From a bacterium (lineage in GTDB: Bacteria > Elusimicrobiota > Elusimicrobia > Elusimicrobiales > UBA9959), in contig JAJYJH010000007.1 in NCBI GenBank assembly GCA_021789695.1, positions 1-64,000 on the forward strand: a stretch of 64,000 nucleotides of DNA. The letters are read 5' to 3'. A program made the position numbers and the translations under genes. Below the pieces are notes generated by a model, which was not told the DNA's origin, did no database searches, and saw only the letters and a program-made list of their open reading frames with translations. Shown one piece after another: positions 8,493 to 15,438 of this stretch. Every line of letters starts with the position of its first letter. Position 1 is the first letter of the stretch.

Positions 8493-9889
8493 CAGTCCAC
8501 TCCTTCCCTGAGCCAGACGCGGAAGATGCGGCTCCACCTGCGGTCCGTCTTCAGTCTCAGCACCAGCCCGAACATCCACTTGAAGAACCGGCAGCGGTCG
8601 CTGGAGGGCAGATCGCCCCAGAACGACCCCTGGAAAATATAGTTGTAGACCGGCGAGATTCTGCAGTAGTAGGCGTAGGGGCAGCGCGCGCAATACGGCT
8701 GGGACAGCTCGCCGAAACAGGACGCGATGAGAGCCCGGGCCAGCGGCTTCTCCAACACCCCGGAGAACGTGTCGCGTCGGACGTTGCCCAGCCTGAAGAA
8801 GTCGTCCCCGGAACAGGCCAGCATCCTGGCCTCGTCGGAAGGATAGATGTCGCCATTGTGGTCGTAGGCCAGCCTTATCAGCACCTCCAGATTGCGGTGC
8901 GGGTTCCTCTCCGCGGTCTCCGTCATCTTAAGGATGTTGAAAGCGCCCTTCTCGTATACGGCCCGGCCTTCGCGCAGCGTCAGCTCTCCCATACGCTCCA
9001 GCGCCCTGCGGTAGAAGGCGAAGTATTCCTCCGGAGTATAACCAAGCCCGGAGTTGCCGGAGGCGCGCCCAAGCGGGTCCAGCGGCCCCAGCTGTATGCG
9101 GTAAAGGCCGTTCTTCACGTAGGACTCCACCGTCTCTTCGGGATAGGGCAGCAGGGCACGCGTGACGGTACAGATAGCGTTCGGCGCTTCCATGGAAGAG
9201 CCGCGCGCGCGGCGCCTGCCGATCTCGCGCAGCCAGCCGGCCACCCTGTCGTAGTTGGAGCCGGCGCTGGAAACGCGGTTGGCGTCGTGCACGCGCCTGA
9301 CCGCGTCGAAAGAGGCGCAGACGGCCACTCCGTTGCTTTCCAGAAAATCCAGTTTTCCCTGGTCCATGTTCTGCAGGTTGGTAACGACGGAAAAATGCAG
9401 CCGCTTCCTCGCCCCGCGGTTAAGGCGTTTCGCCTTCTCCACGATATACTTCAGGACTCCGAAGTTAAGCAGCGGCTCGCCGCCCTGGAACTCCAGCGTG
9501 AGCCCTCCACCCCTTATAGAAAAAACGAAGGCCAGCAGCTTGTCGGCGGTGGCCCGGGTCATGTCCCGGCCTGGCGCGGAATTGGCGCTAGCCGAGCAGT
9601 AGGAGCAGTTCAGGCTGCACCTGTTGGTCAGCGTGACGATGTGTATGTACGGGCCGGCGTAGTCAGCGAAATAGCGGCCGCGCAGCCTTGCGCCCACGCC
9701 GTCCAGGTTCAGCCTGTTGGAGAAAAAATCGCTCCTTTCCAGCAGGGCGGACGTCCTCGGGGAGAGGTCCGGCCCCTGAAGAGCGCGTGAAGAGACGCCG
9801 GGAAGGAAAAAGACGCGGCCGGAGGAATTTGCCAGGAACATTCCTCCGGCCGTATTTTCAAAGGCTATGTCGAAGAGTTCGTTCTTCAT
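8492..9889 (-). CDS. HxsB-like radical SAM maturase (first paralogue)
   Basis: 465 residues. An N-terminal domain of about 80 residues (FENTAGGMFLANSSGRVFFL) probably binds the leader peptide. The radical-SAM motif is Cys91-x3-Cys95-x2-Cys98 (NRCSLNCSYC), with LTLEFQGGEPLLNF. The C-terminal SPASM-like region has PYCARCPYAYYCRISPVYNY, FQGSFWGDLPSS and DRC. The CPVYNY...QGS...G-x-(ML)PS signature is what I associate with HxsB of His-Xaa-Ser systems. It lies directly downstream of the HXS-repeat peptide gene. A paralogue is at 11564-13015; this copy has ISPVYNY instead of VCPVYNY, thus one cysteine fewer there. Confidence 0.85.
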   Translation of the reverse strand: MKNELFDIAFENTAGGMFLANSSGRVFFLPGVSSRALQGPDLSPRTSALLERSDFFSNRLNLDGVGARLRGRYFADYAGPYIHIVTLTNRCSLNCSYCSASANSAPGRDMTRATADKLLAFVFSIRGGGLTLEFQGGEPLLNFGVLKYIVEKAKRLNRGARKRLHFSVVTNLQNMDQGKLDFLESNGVAVCASFDAVRRVHDANRVSSAGSNYDRVAGWLREIGRRRARGSSMEAPNAICTVTRALLPYPEETVESYVKNGLYRIQLGPLDPLGRASGNSGLGYTPEEYFAFYRRALERMGELTLREGRAVYEKGAFNILKMTETAERNPHRNLEVLIRLAYDHNGDIYPSDEARMLACSGDDFFRLGNVRRDTFSGVLEKPLARALIASCFGELSQPYCARCPYAYYCRISPVYNYIFQGSFWGDLPSSDRCRFFKWMFGLVLRLKTDRRWSRIFRVWLREGVD

Positions 9890-9956
9890 CCACGAGCGCG
9901 CCGCACCGGCGCCCTGAACTGCGGCAGGAGCGGGGAGGCGCGAGACGGGCGCGGCG

Positions 9957-10235
9957 TCAGCACCACCCTCCCCTGGAATGGGAGCCGTGCGAACCGTGCG
10001 AGCCGTGGGAGCCGTGCGAACCGTGGGACGCGTGCGAACCGTGCGAACCGTGGCTGTAATGGCCAGTCTGGGCCGTGTAATTGGTATGCAGGACGTTCTG
10101 AGCCGAGAGGTCCTCGGTCATGGCGGCCCCTATGATGCCCAGGGCGATGGCGGTCTTTAGCACGTCGGAGTCCACCATCTTTCCCTCTTCGCTGCTGAGG
10201 AACTTCTTTATTTTCCCGTTTTCTTTCTTTGCCAT
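9957..10235 (-). CDS. hxsA: HXS-repeat precursor peptide (HxsA-like RiPP precursor)
   Basis: 92 residues from ATG 10235, with GAGGGG 7 bases upstream. An N-terminal part rich in Lys/Glu (KIKKFLSSEEGKM) leads into a hydrophobic stretch TAIALGIIGAAM and a linker. Then come nine consecutive His-Xaa-Ser triplets (HYS, HGS, HGS, HAS, five HGS), one His-Ser, and the terminus RGGWC. There is no other cysteine. The repeat is what defines HxsA peptides; HxsB/HxsC radical-SAM enzymes are predicted to modify them. At DNA level the repeats (about 9978-10057) use mixed Gly and Ser codons, so the amino-acid pattern, not just the DNA, is conserved. The gene lies between the Cys-rich protein and the HxsB-like gene. 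Confidence 0.88.
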   Translation of the reverse strand: MAKKENGKIKKFLSSEEGKMVDSDVLKTAIALGIIGAAMTEDLSAQNVLHTNYTAQTGHYSHGSHGSHASHGSHGSHGSHGSHGSHSRGGWC

Positions 10236-10248
10236 AATTTTCCCCTCG

Positions 10249-11283
10249 TCACTCTTTTTTCCCTGTCTGGCCCTTCCTGGCCTTCCTGATAGCGGAATCC
10301 AAAGCGTTCTGTTGCTGCGCTGTCCGCTCCACGAGCATGGCCTGGTCAGCGATGGGCTTGACCATGCAGTAATCCTGCAGCACGGCGGAGGCCAGCGGCT
10401 GGCACGAGCCGGCCGCCTTGTTGAGCAGGACCGCGGCAAACGGACTCAGGTCCTGCCCGGCGGAGGCGGGGTCTTTGGACCTGACCGCGCCGTAAAGGGT
10501 CCACATCCTGGAGCAGGAATCGTTCTTGCAGCCGTCCGCGCTCCTGGGGAAGGTCTCCAGGCACTTCGCGCGCACTTCGGCCGGCGCCTTGCCGCAGAAG
10601 TTATCGGAGATGGCCCTCAAGCCGCCTTTGGCTATTCCGCAGAAATAACTGTCGGACACAAACTTGTCCGCGCCTTTCAAGTTATAGTGGAAATAAGCGG
10701 CGCACAACGACATTCCGGACTTGCCCTGCGCGTATCCGACCAGTCCGGCCGGGTACAGGGTCTCTATGCAGGAGAGGCGCAGCGCCTGGCCGGCCATGTC
10801 GCGTTCTTTTGCCGATTTCGGGCAGAGATCCTTCCCCTGTACAAGAGACAGGCAGGCCTCATACTTCCCGGCCTTCTCGTAGAGCGCGTTTATGCGGGGC
10901 TCGCCTATGGCCTTTATGACGGCGTAGTTATTCATCTGCTCCATCACCTTGTCGCTCAGCACGTCCTGGGCTTTTGTGCCCTGCGGACATCCCTCCAGGT
11001 CCGCCGGCATCTTGGGAACCAAAGACTGGTCTATGTGCGCCGGCGGGACGGAGGGCGCGGCCGGCTGCGGGTAGGGGGCGCCGGCAGTGCCCGAGAGCGG
11101 CGCGGACATATCCCTGGCCGCCTCTGGGAGAGGCACTCCGACCTGCTGCGGCGGTTGCGGCACGGCCGCCTCCGTCTTCACGGCCTCGGCCGCCTCCCTG
11201 CTGGCCCGGACGGAAGTCCGGTACCGCACATAAAGGAGCCCGGCGAGCAACGCCACCGCCACCAATATCAGCGCTTTTTTCAT
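10249..11283 (-). CDS. Membrane-anchored protein with 12 cysteines, function unknown
   Basis: 344 residues from ATG 11283, which overlaps the stop of the hxsD gene. An N-terminal helix (ALILVAVALLAGLLYVRY) is followed by an Ala/Pro/Gln-rich linker to about residue 95 and then a 250-residue domain with twelve cysteines, an even number that suggests disulfides outside the cytoplasm. Segments such as DLCPK, LSCIETL and YFCGIAKG recur at intervals, so helical repeats are possible. I do not recognise the family. Located 13 bases upstream of the precursor gene and between Hxs components, it is likely to handle, anchor or receive the mature peptide; this is inference. Confidence 0.6.
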   Translation of the reverse strand: MKKALILVAVALLAGLLYVRYRTSVRASREAAEAVKTEAAVPQPPQQVGVPLPEAARDMSAPLSGTAGAPYPQPAAPSVPPAHIDQSLVPKMPADLEGCPQGTKAQDVLSDKVMEQMNNYAVIKAIGEPRINALYEKAGKYEACLSLVQGKDLCPKSAKERDMAGQALRLSCIETLYPAGLVGYAQGKSGMSLCAAYFHYNLKGADKFVSDSYFCGIAKGGLRAISDNFCGKAPAEVRAKCLETFPRSADGCKNDSCSRMWTLYGAVRSKDPASAGQDLSPFAAVLLNKAAGSCQPLASAVLQDYCMVKPIADQAMLVERTAQQQNALDSAIRKARKGQTGKKE

Positions 11284-11567
11284 CACGCCCCCTGTTTTTT
11301 CTGCCCCAGGGCCGAGACCAGCGCGTTGGCCAGTATCAGCTGAGAGGTTTTAAAGTTCTTCTTTACCAGATCTATCCGGCACTGCTGGTTCAAAGCTTCG
11401 TTCATGAACTCCCTGAACGCCGCCTCTGGGTTCCCGCCGGAGACCTCGACGCGCAGCCCGGATGATCCGTCCTTTACCTCTATGCGCGCGGCGCTCGAGA
11501 CGTTGGCCGCCAGGCGCAGGGCTTCGGCGGAATAAACGACACGGTCTACCATGAACTCTTTTTTCAT
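11283..11567 (-). CDS. hxsD: HxsD-like small protein (second copy in the operon)
   Basis: 94 residues. It starts at ATG 11567, overlapping the stop of the HxsB gene by four bases (ATGA), and its stop overlaps the start of the Cys-rich protein. The sequence pattern R-V-V-YSAEALRLAANV, a short beta pair (ARIEVKDGSSGLRVEV), then FREFMNEALNQQCRIDLVKKN and LILANALVSAL matches what I know of HxsD: an Ala-rich first helix and a C-terminal N-E-x-L-x-x-x-(R) ... LILAxA helix. HxsD function is unknown; its fold resembles a leader-binding accessory. A longer homologue is at 12993-13427. Confidence 0.78.
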   Translation of the reverse strand: MKKEFMVDRVVYSAEALRLAANVSSAARIEVKDGSSGLRVEVSGGNPEAAFREFMNEALNQQCRIDLVKKNFKTSQLILANALVSALGQKKQGA

Positions 11568-13015
11568 CTGCTTTCTCCGATTCCGGCCCATTTCTCCAAC
11601 ACCGGCCGGCTCTTGGCGTCCTGCAGCAGTCCGAACAGCAGGTCCAGCACGCCCGTCATCAGACGGCAGCGGTAATTTGAGGGCATCCGTCCCCAGATGC
11701 TGCCCTGGGTCTCGTAGTTGTAGACCGGGCAGACCCCGCAGTAGGGCTTGTAGGCGCACCTGAAGCAGAGCGGCTGGGACTCCAGGTTGGAAGAGGCGCA
11801 GACAGTCCTGGTGGTGGCGTTCGAGACCACGGCCTCGTACTTGTCGCGGACAGTACCGACCTTGAAGATGTCGTCTCCCAGCCAGCCGACCATGCGGCCC
11901 TCGTCGCAGGTATAGACGTCGCCGTTGTAGTTGTAGGCCAGCTGCCCGATGGAAGCTCCGCAAGGGCACCGCATGTCGAGGTAACCGGAATCCTTGTGCC
12001 CCAGCGCCTTCGTCAGCAGCAACTGCGCGAACTTCTCCTTTATCGGCGCGCCCGCCGCGCTTTTCTTGATGATGTAGCGCAGCGCCTCTTCGTAGAACTT
12101 CAGAAAATCCTCGGGAGCGTAGCCGATGATATCCCAATGCTTCTTGGCGTAGCCTATCGGCGCCAGCGGCCTGATAAAGATTTCCTCCAGCCCCAGGCCC
12201 AGGTACTCGTCCACGATGGCCCTGGCGGAGTCGAGCGACCGTTTCGAGACCGTGAGCAGCGCGCTGGGTTTGAAAACCCTGTATTTAAGCCCGTTCTGGG
12301 AATCGTGCCTGGCCTTGAAATACTTTATCCATTTGACAGTTTTTTTATGGGAATTGCCGCCGCCATACGTCCTGTTCCCGTTATGGATGGACTCGGGGCC
12401 GTCCAGCGAGGTACAGATGGAAACCTCGTTCTCCAGCAGAAACCGCGCCTTTTCCTCATCCATCAGGCTGAAGTTGGAAACCAGGGCGAGGGTGAGCTTC
12501 TTGCCGGTCTTCTTCTCCTTGAGCTTAGCGTATCTTACCGCTTCGCGGAGAACGCTCCAGTTGACCAGCGGCTCGCCGCCCTGGAACTCTATCGTAAGCG
12601 CGCTTCGCGGCGTCTGGAAGGCCAGGTCCACCGATTTTTTCGCCACGGCCGGGGACATATCCACGTTCCCGGATTTCTCTCCGACCACGGAGGACTGACA
12701 GTACAGGCACCTGTGATTGCACCGCAGCGTCATCACAAAAATATGCAGTCCGGTGCCGTGGAAAACGGAACCGTTAGCGGATTTCCACCTGGAGAACAAG
12801 GTCTCGAACCCGAGCCGGTCCTTCACGAACCCGCCGGCGACTAGAGCCTCGTAGGACTTGCCGGAGGCCAGCTTCCCCGAGCGGTACCTGCCAAACTCGT
12901 TGCGAGAAAGAAAGACATGGCCGCCGAAATCGTTGGTAAGAAGGACCCCGCCGGCGAGTTCGCGGAACCGGAAATCCGGGGCCTCGACGCTCTTACTTCC
13001 CTGTTTTTTTGCCAT
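11564..13015 (-). CDS. hxsB: HxsB radical SAM maturase (second paralogue, more canonical)
   Basis: 483 residues. N-terminal recognition-like domain (FRFRELAGGVLLTNDFGG), radical-SAM motif Cys99-x3-Cys103-x2-Cys106 (LRCNHRCLYC) and LTIEFQGGEPLVNW. The SPASM-type end has MRCPCGASIG, TCDEGRM, PLCFRCAYKPYCGVCPVYNY, then TQGSIWGRMPSNYRC. This matches the HxsB signature closely. It overlaps the upstream HxsD-like gene by 23 bases and the downstream hxsD by 4. Having two HxsB-type enzymes, each close to an HxsD or the precursor, is unusual and suggests two successive or different modifications. Confidence 0.88.
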   Translation of the reverse strand: MAKKQGSKSVEAPDFRFRELAGGVLLTNDFGGHVFLSRNEFGRYRSGKLASGKSYEALVAGGFVKDRLGFETLFSRWKSANGSVFHGTGLHIFVMTLRCNHRCLYCQSSVVGEKSGNVDMSPAVAKKSVDLAFQTPRSALTIEFQGGEPLVNWSVLREAVRYAKLKEKKTGKKLTLALVSNFSLMDEEKARFLLENEVSICTSLDGPESIHNGNRTYGGGNSHKKTVKWIKYFKARHDSQNGLKYRVFKPSALLTVSKRSLDSARAIVDEYLGLGLEEIFIRPLAPIGYAKKHWDIIGYAPEDFLKFYEEALRYIIKKSAAGAPIKEKFAQLLLTKALGHKDSGYLDMRCPCGASIGQLAYNYNGDVYTCDEGRMVGWLGDDIFKVGTVRDKYEAVVSNATTRTVCASSNLESQPLCFRCAYKPYCGVCPVYNYETQGSIWGRMPSNYRCRLMTGVLDLLFGLLQDAKSRPVLEKWAGIGESR

Positions 13016-13427
13016 ATTTCTGTTCCCAGGTCTTGGTTATGCCCCTCGGGTCCTCTTTTTTTATCTCGCTCTCGACCTGGGCTATCAGCTGTTCAAGTTC
13101 CTTCTCCTGCTCGGGAGTGAGCCCCACGTCATCGGCGCCGCTGATCTGCTCCGGGACGTGGTTTATCGCGCGCTTTATCATCCAGAAGCGAAGGTCCTTG
13201 TTCCTGTCGAACAGCCCCTCTCTGAACTTCTCGTCCTCCAGCTCGCGAAGGAAACGGCCCTTCAGGTCCGCGGTTTTACCGCCGTTCTTGGGAAGGAAAG
13301 AAACTTTTACCGAAGTTTTGGCGGAGCTCAATGTCACGTAAGCCGCCCCGCTCATCGCGTAGGCTGCGTATCTTATGGTTTCCAAAGAGAATTTTTTTCT
13401 GCCTACCAGGATATCTATGTTTTTCAA
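12993..13427 (-). CDS. HxsD-like protein with C-terminal extension
   Basis: 144 residues from TTG 13427 with a strong GGGAGGG five bases upstream; no ATG fits better. Residues 9-100 (RKKFSLETIRYAAYAMSGAAYVTL, beta pair, ELEDEKFREGLFDRN, FWMIKRAINHV) have the HxsD layout seen in the gene at 11283-11567. The last 45 residues are charged (EQEKELEQLIAQVESEIKKE) and probably helical. The gene is 42 bases after the first gene of the operon and overlaps the HxsB gene. It is probably an accessory or partner of that HxsB enzyme. Confidence 0.7.
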   Translation of the reverse strand: MKNIDILVGRKKFSLETIRYAAYAMSGAAYVTLSSAKTSVKVSFLPKNGGKTADLKGRFLRELEDEKFREGLFDRNKDLRFWMIKRAINHVPEQISGADDVGLTPEQEKELEQLIAQVESEIKKEDPRGITKTWEQKYGKKTGK

Positions 13428-13469
13428 AATCCCTCCCTAGTCCTTGATCCTTTCCCGGGCCGGCCGCCG

Positions 13470-14153
13470 CTAGTATATCCTGCAGCACAGCATGGTTCCG
13501 GCGGCGGGCACCGATGTGTTGCCCGCCACGCAGTAGCCGTTGTAAGCGCCTACGCAGGCCAACGCGCTGATGGAACTGGTATAGTTCACGTTCATCAGAT
13601 TCTCTCCGGCCGGGCAATAGGACCAGCCACCACTGCCCATCCCCACTGTCTGGCACAGGCCGGAGATGGTCATATTGGAGCCGGTTATAGTGGAGCCGTT
13701 GTTGGCGAGGTAAAGGTTGCCATACAGCCCCATCCACTGGTTGGCGTAGTTGATGAGCCGAACGTTATAGTCTCCCCCGCCGCCGTAATGGAAGTCTATG
13801 AAGGGGGTACCGCCGCCGTTCTGTCCGAGCTCGATGGAGCCGTTCTGGTCCGTGTTCAGCTGGGAGCCGGACCACTCTATTGCGCCGTTCACGTCCAGCG
13901 CGTAAGCCGGGTTGGGATTGGCGTTCCTTATCCCCACGCTGCCGCTGTCCCTGGCAAGGATGGTCTGGCCGGTGGTGAGGATGCTGACATACCCGCCGTA
14001 GGGCGCGGGGTAATACGTGGTAAGGGTGAGCGTTTCGGAACCTATAAAGCCAGGATGCCAGCAGAGGAAGAAAAGCGTCAGGAGCAGAAGCAGGCCCCTG
14101 CGGCCTAGCCGGGGAACAGGGACATGTATGATTATCTCTTTGACGTTATCCAT
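13470..14153 (-). CDS. Secreted Elusimicrobia-type protein (TTYYPAPYGGY motif), tail-fibre-like body
   Basis: 227 residues from ATG 14153 (AGGGGGGA upstream). One membrane segment at residues about 20-38 is followed by TTYYPAPYGGY at 45-55, which I remember from many Elusimicrobiota surface proteins. The body has SVGIRNANPNPAYALDVNGAIEW, a phrase typical of phage tail-fibre and surface-adhesin proteins, and Gly/Asn-rich beta segments. The end has cysteines (SGLCQ, SYCPAGENLMNVNYT, ALACVGAYNGYCVAG, MLCCRIY). First gene of the operon, so it may be an export partner or a second substrate of the Hxs-like enzymes. Its function is unknown. Confidence 0.65.
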   Translation of the reverse strand: MDNVKEIIIHVPVPRLGRRGLLLLLTLFFLCWHPGFIGSETLTLTTYYPAPYGGYVSILTTGQTILARDSGSVGIRNANPNPAYALDVNGAIEWSGSQLNTDQNGSIELGQNGGGTPFIDFHYGGGGDYNVRLINYANQWMGLYGNLYLANNGSTITGSNMTISGLCQTVGMGSGGWSYCPAGENLMNVNYTSSISALACVGAYNGYCVAGNTSVPAAGTMLCCRIY

Positions 14154-14223
14154 ATAGTCCCCCCTGATAAGCGTAGGACGACCGCAGCGCGGCATTAAAA
14201 CCCGGGCTGCCTTTTACTATATA

Positions 14224-14252
14224 ATTATAGCAGAAAAAGCGCGCCTTTTCAA
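14224..14252 (-). promoter_or_regulatory. Sigma-70-type promoter of the Hxs-like operon
   Basis: On the minus strand TTGAAA (14252-14247), a 17-base spacer and a perfect TATAAT (14229-14224). Transcription should begin near 14217 and leave a leader of about 64 bases before ATG 14153. No other promoter this good is seen inside the 12-gene run, in which gaps are at most 67 bases. Confidence 0.75.
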
Positions 14253-14277
14253 TGAAGCCGGACTGGCGCAGCGCTGC

Positions 14278-14664
14278 TCAAAGCAGGGCGATAACGAAAG
14301 GGACCCGGCACTTCTCTTCCAGGAAGGCTCTCGCGTCCTCAGCCACTTCCTCGAAGTCGCGCCTGTCCCTGGCGGAGGCGGAGAGGAAAGAGGCGGAGTT
14401 CTCCACCGCGAGCACGTATCCGGCGGCCGGGACCTCGTCCGGAAGGGAGCGCAGGCAGTCAAGCAGCGCGTCCCAGTTCCGGCCGAAATAGGCCGGGAAG
14501 CGGAAAGCCGAGGCCAACGCCTCCATAAGCTCCGCTTTGCCTGCTATCTTCCCGCCGTCGACGCGGGCAATAAAGAAACGGGGCGGAGGAAATCTCTTTA
14601 AGAGTTCCTCCGCCCCGCCGGGGCGCCCGAAATCCAGGAAAAGTCCTTCTTTCCCGGGCCCCAT
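14278..14664 (-). CDS. Barstar-family ribonuclease inhibitor
   Basis: 128 residues, no signal peptide, so cytoplasmic. The core DGGKIAGKAELMEALASAFRFPAYFGRNWDALLDCL matches barstar. Asp65 and Asp69 in NWDALLDCL correspond to the two aspartates of barstar that plug the barnase active site. It starts 4 bases after the stop of the secreted ribonuclease gene, so it is the immunity partner of that enzyme and is translated from the same mRNA. Confidence 0.88.
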   Translation of the reverse strand: MGPGKEGLFLDFGRPGGAEELLKRFPPPRFFIARVDGGKIAGKAELMEALASAFRFPAYFGRNWDALLDCLRSLPDEVPAAGYVLAVENSASFLSASARDRRDFEEVAEDARAFLEEKCRVPFVIALL

Positions 14665-14668
14665 CTGC

Positions 14669-15256
14669 TCAGTAAACTATCTGCAGTTGTATGAAGTGCC
14701 TATAGTGATCGGGCGTGTAATAGATCAACTGGCCGCCGCCAATTATGATGCGCTCGGCGCCGCGCGCGCTGAGAGCCGGGGCCACCGGGTAGGTGGTGTC
14801 TCCTATCACCACGGAACTGGCGCCGTCGCCTATGACCAGAGTGTATTCGTGGTAGTATCCCTTTGAAGCCTGCGGCAGCACTCCTTCCTTATTGGTGAAG
14901 ACGATGCCGTCGTGGGAGTATGGCAGGGAATCGCCGTTGTGTATCTTGGCGATGAGCTCCATTATTTTCTCCGCCCTGTTCTGGTCCTGTATAACGGGGG
15001 TAAGGGACGTGCCGGGGGCCGGAGCGCCGGAAGAAGAGCGCTCCGCGGCCGGGATTTGCATGGGCACCGGTTGCGCCGCGGGAACACTGACGTCGGCGGG
15101 GGCCGGGAGGTCCGCCAGTGTGTCGAAAACGTAATTGCCGCTCAGGCCGCTGATAGCGGTCAACTGCGATTTGTCGGACTGAGCCGAAACGGCTCCGGCG
15201 GACAGCAACATCAGGGCCGCGGCGACGTTCAACCAGATCGTTCTTTTTTTGAGCAT
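14669..15256 (-). CDS. Secreted guanyl-specific ribonuclease (RNase Sa/barnase family)
   Basis: 195 residues. Signal peptide (residues 1-26, ending AVSAQ), Ala/Pro/Ser-rich linker to about residue 90, then a microbial ribonuclease domain: IHNGDSLPYSHDGIVFTNKEGVLPQ, GYYHEYTL, GAERIIIGGG and YYTPDHYRHF. By comparison with RNase Sa the catalytic residues are Glu137 (YYHEY), Arg169 and His184 (DHY). All are present, so it should cut RNA 3' of guanosine. Exported by Sec, it could feed on or attack RNA outside the cytoplasm; the linked barstar protects the producer. AGGACATA precedes the ATG. Confidence 0.87.
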   Translation of the reverse strand: MLKKRTIWLNVAAALMLLSAGAVSAQSDKSQLTAISGLSGNYVFDTLADLPAPADVSVPAAQPVPMQIPAAERSSSGAPAPGTSLTPVIQDQNRAEKIMELIAKIHNGDSLPYSHDGIVFTNKEGVLPQASKGYYHEYTLVIGDGASSVVIGDTTYPVAPALSARGAERIIIGGGQLIYYTPDHYRHFIQLQIVY

Positions 15257-15330
15257 TATGTCCTGCCTTTTCTGAAATATTTTCCGATAACCTTACTGCT
15301 ATAGTTTAATCCCTTTAAACTGTCTGCCGA

Positions 15331-15372
15331 GGGCCCTAGGGCCCAGGGCGGCATAGGCCCTAAGACCTATGC
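15331..15372. repeat. Two short palindromes between ribonuclease and phoH
   Basis: A perfect 14-base palindrome GGGCCCTAGGGCCC (15331-15344) is followed by an inverted repeat GCATAGG / CCTATGC (15351-15357 and 15366-15372). No gene is here. They could act as an extra hairpin before the terminator at 15389, or as protein-binding sites. Confidence 0.4.
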
Positions 15373-15388
15373 GGCCCCGCCGCCAAAG

Positions 15389-15420
15389 GAAAAAGCCGGG
15401 GGGATTCCCCGGCTTTTCCA
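15389..15420. terminator. Rho-independent terminator behind phoH
   Basis: Stem AAAAGCCGGGG (15391-15401) / CCCCGGCTTTT (15407-15417) with a short loop, A-rich before and T-rich after, so it could work in both directions. It ends transcription of phoH, which reads leftwards and stops at 15439. Confidence 0.75.
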
Positions 15421-15438
15421 GACTCGAGGCCCGCGGAT

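Noticed and set aside
9978-10057. Short DNA tandem repeat that could suggest a CRISPR array or satellite
   Set aside because: The period is 9 bases, in frame, and encodes His-Gly-Ser; codons vary as expected for a protein repeat, and there are no spacers.
10120-11343. 407-codon plus-strand frame across the Cys-rich protein
   Set aside because: Antisense shadow; the minus-strand gene has start/stop coupling to both neighbours and a signal-anchor.
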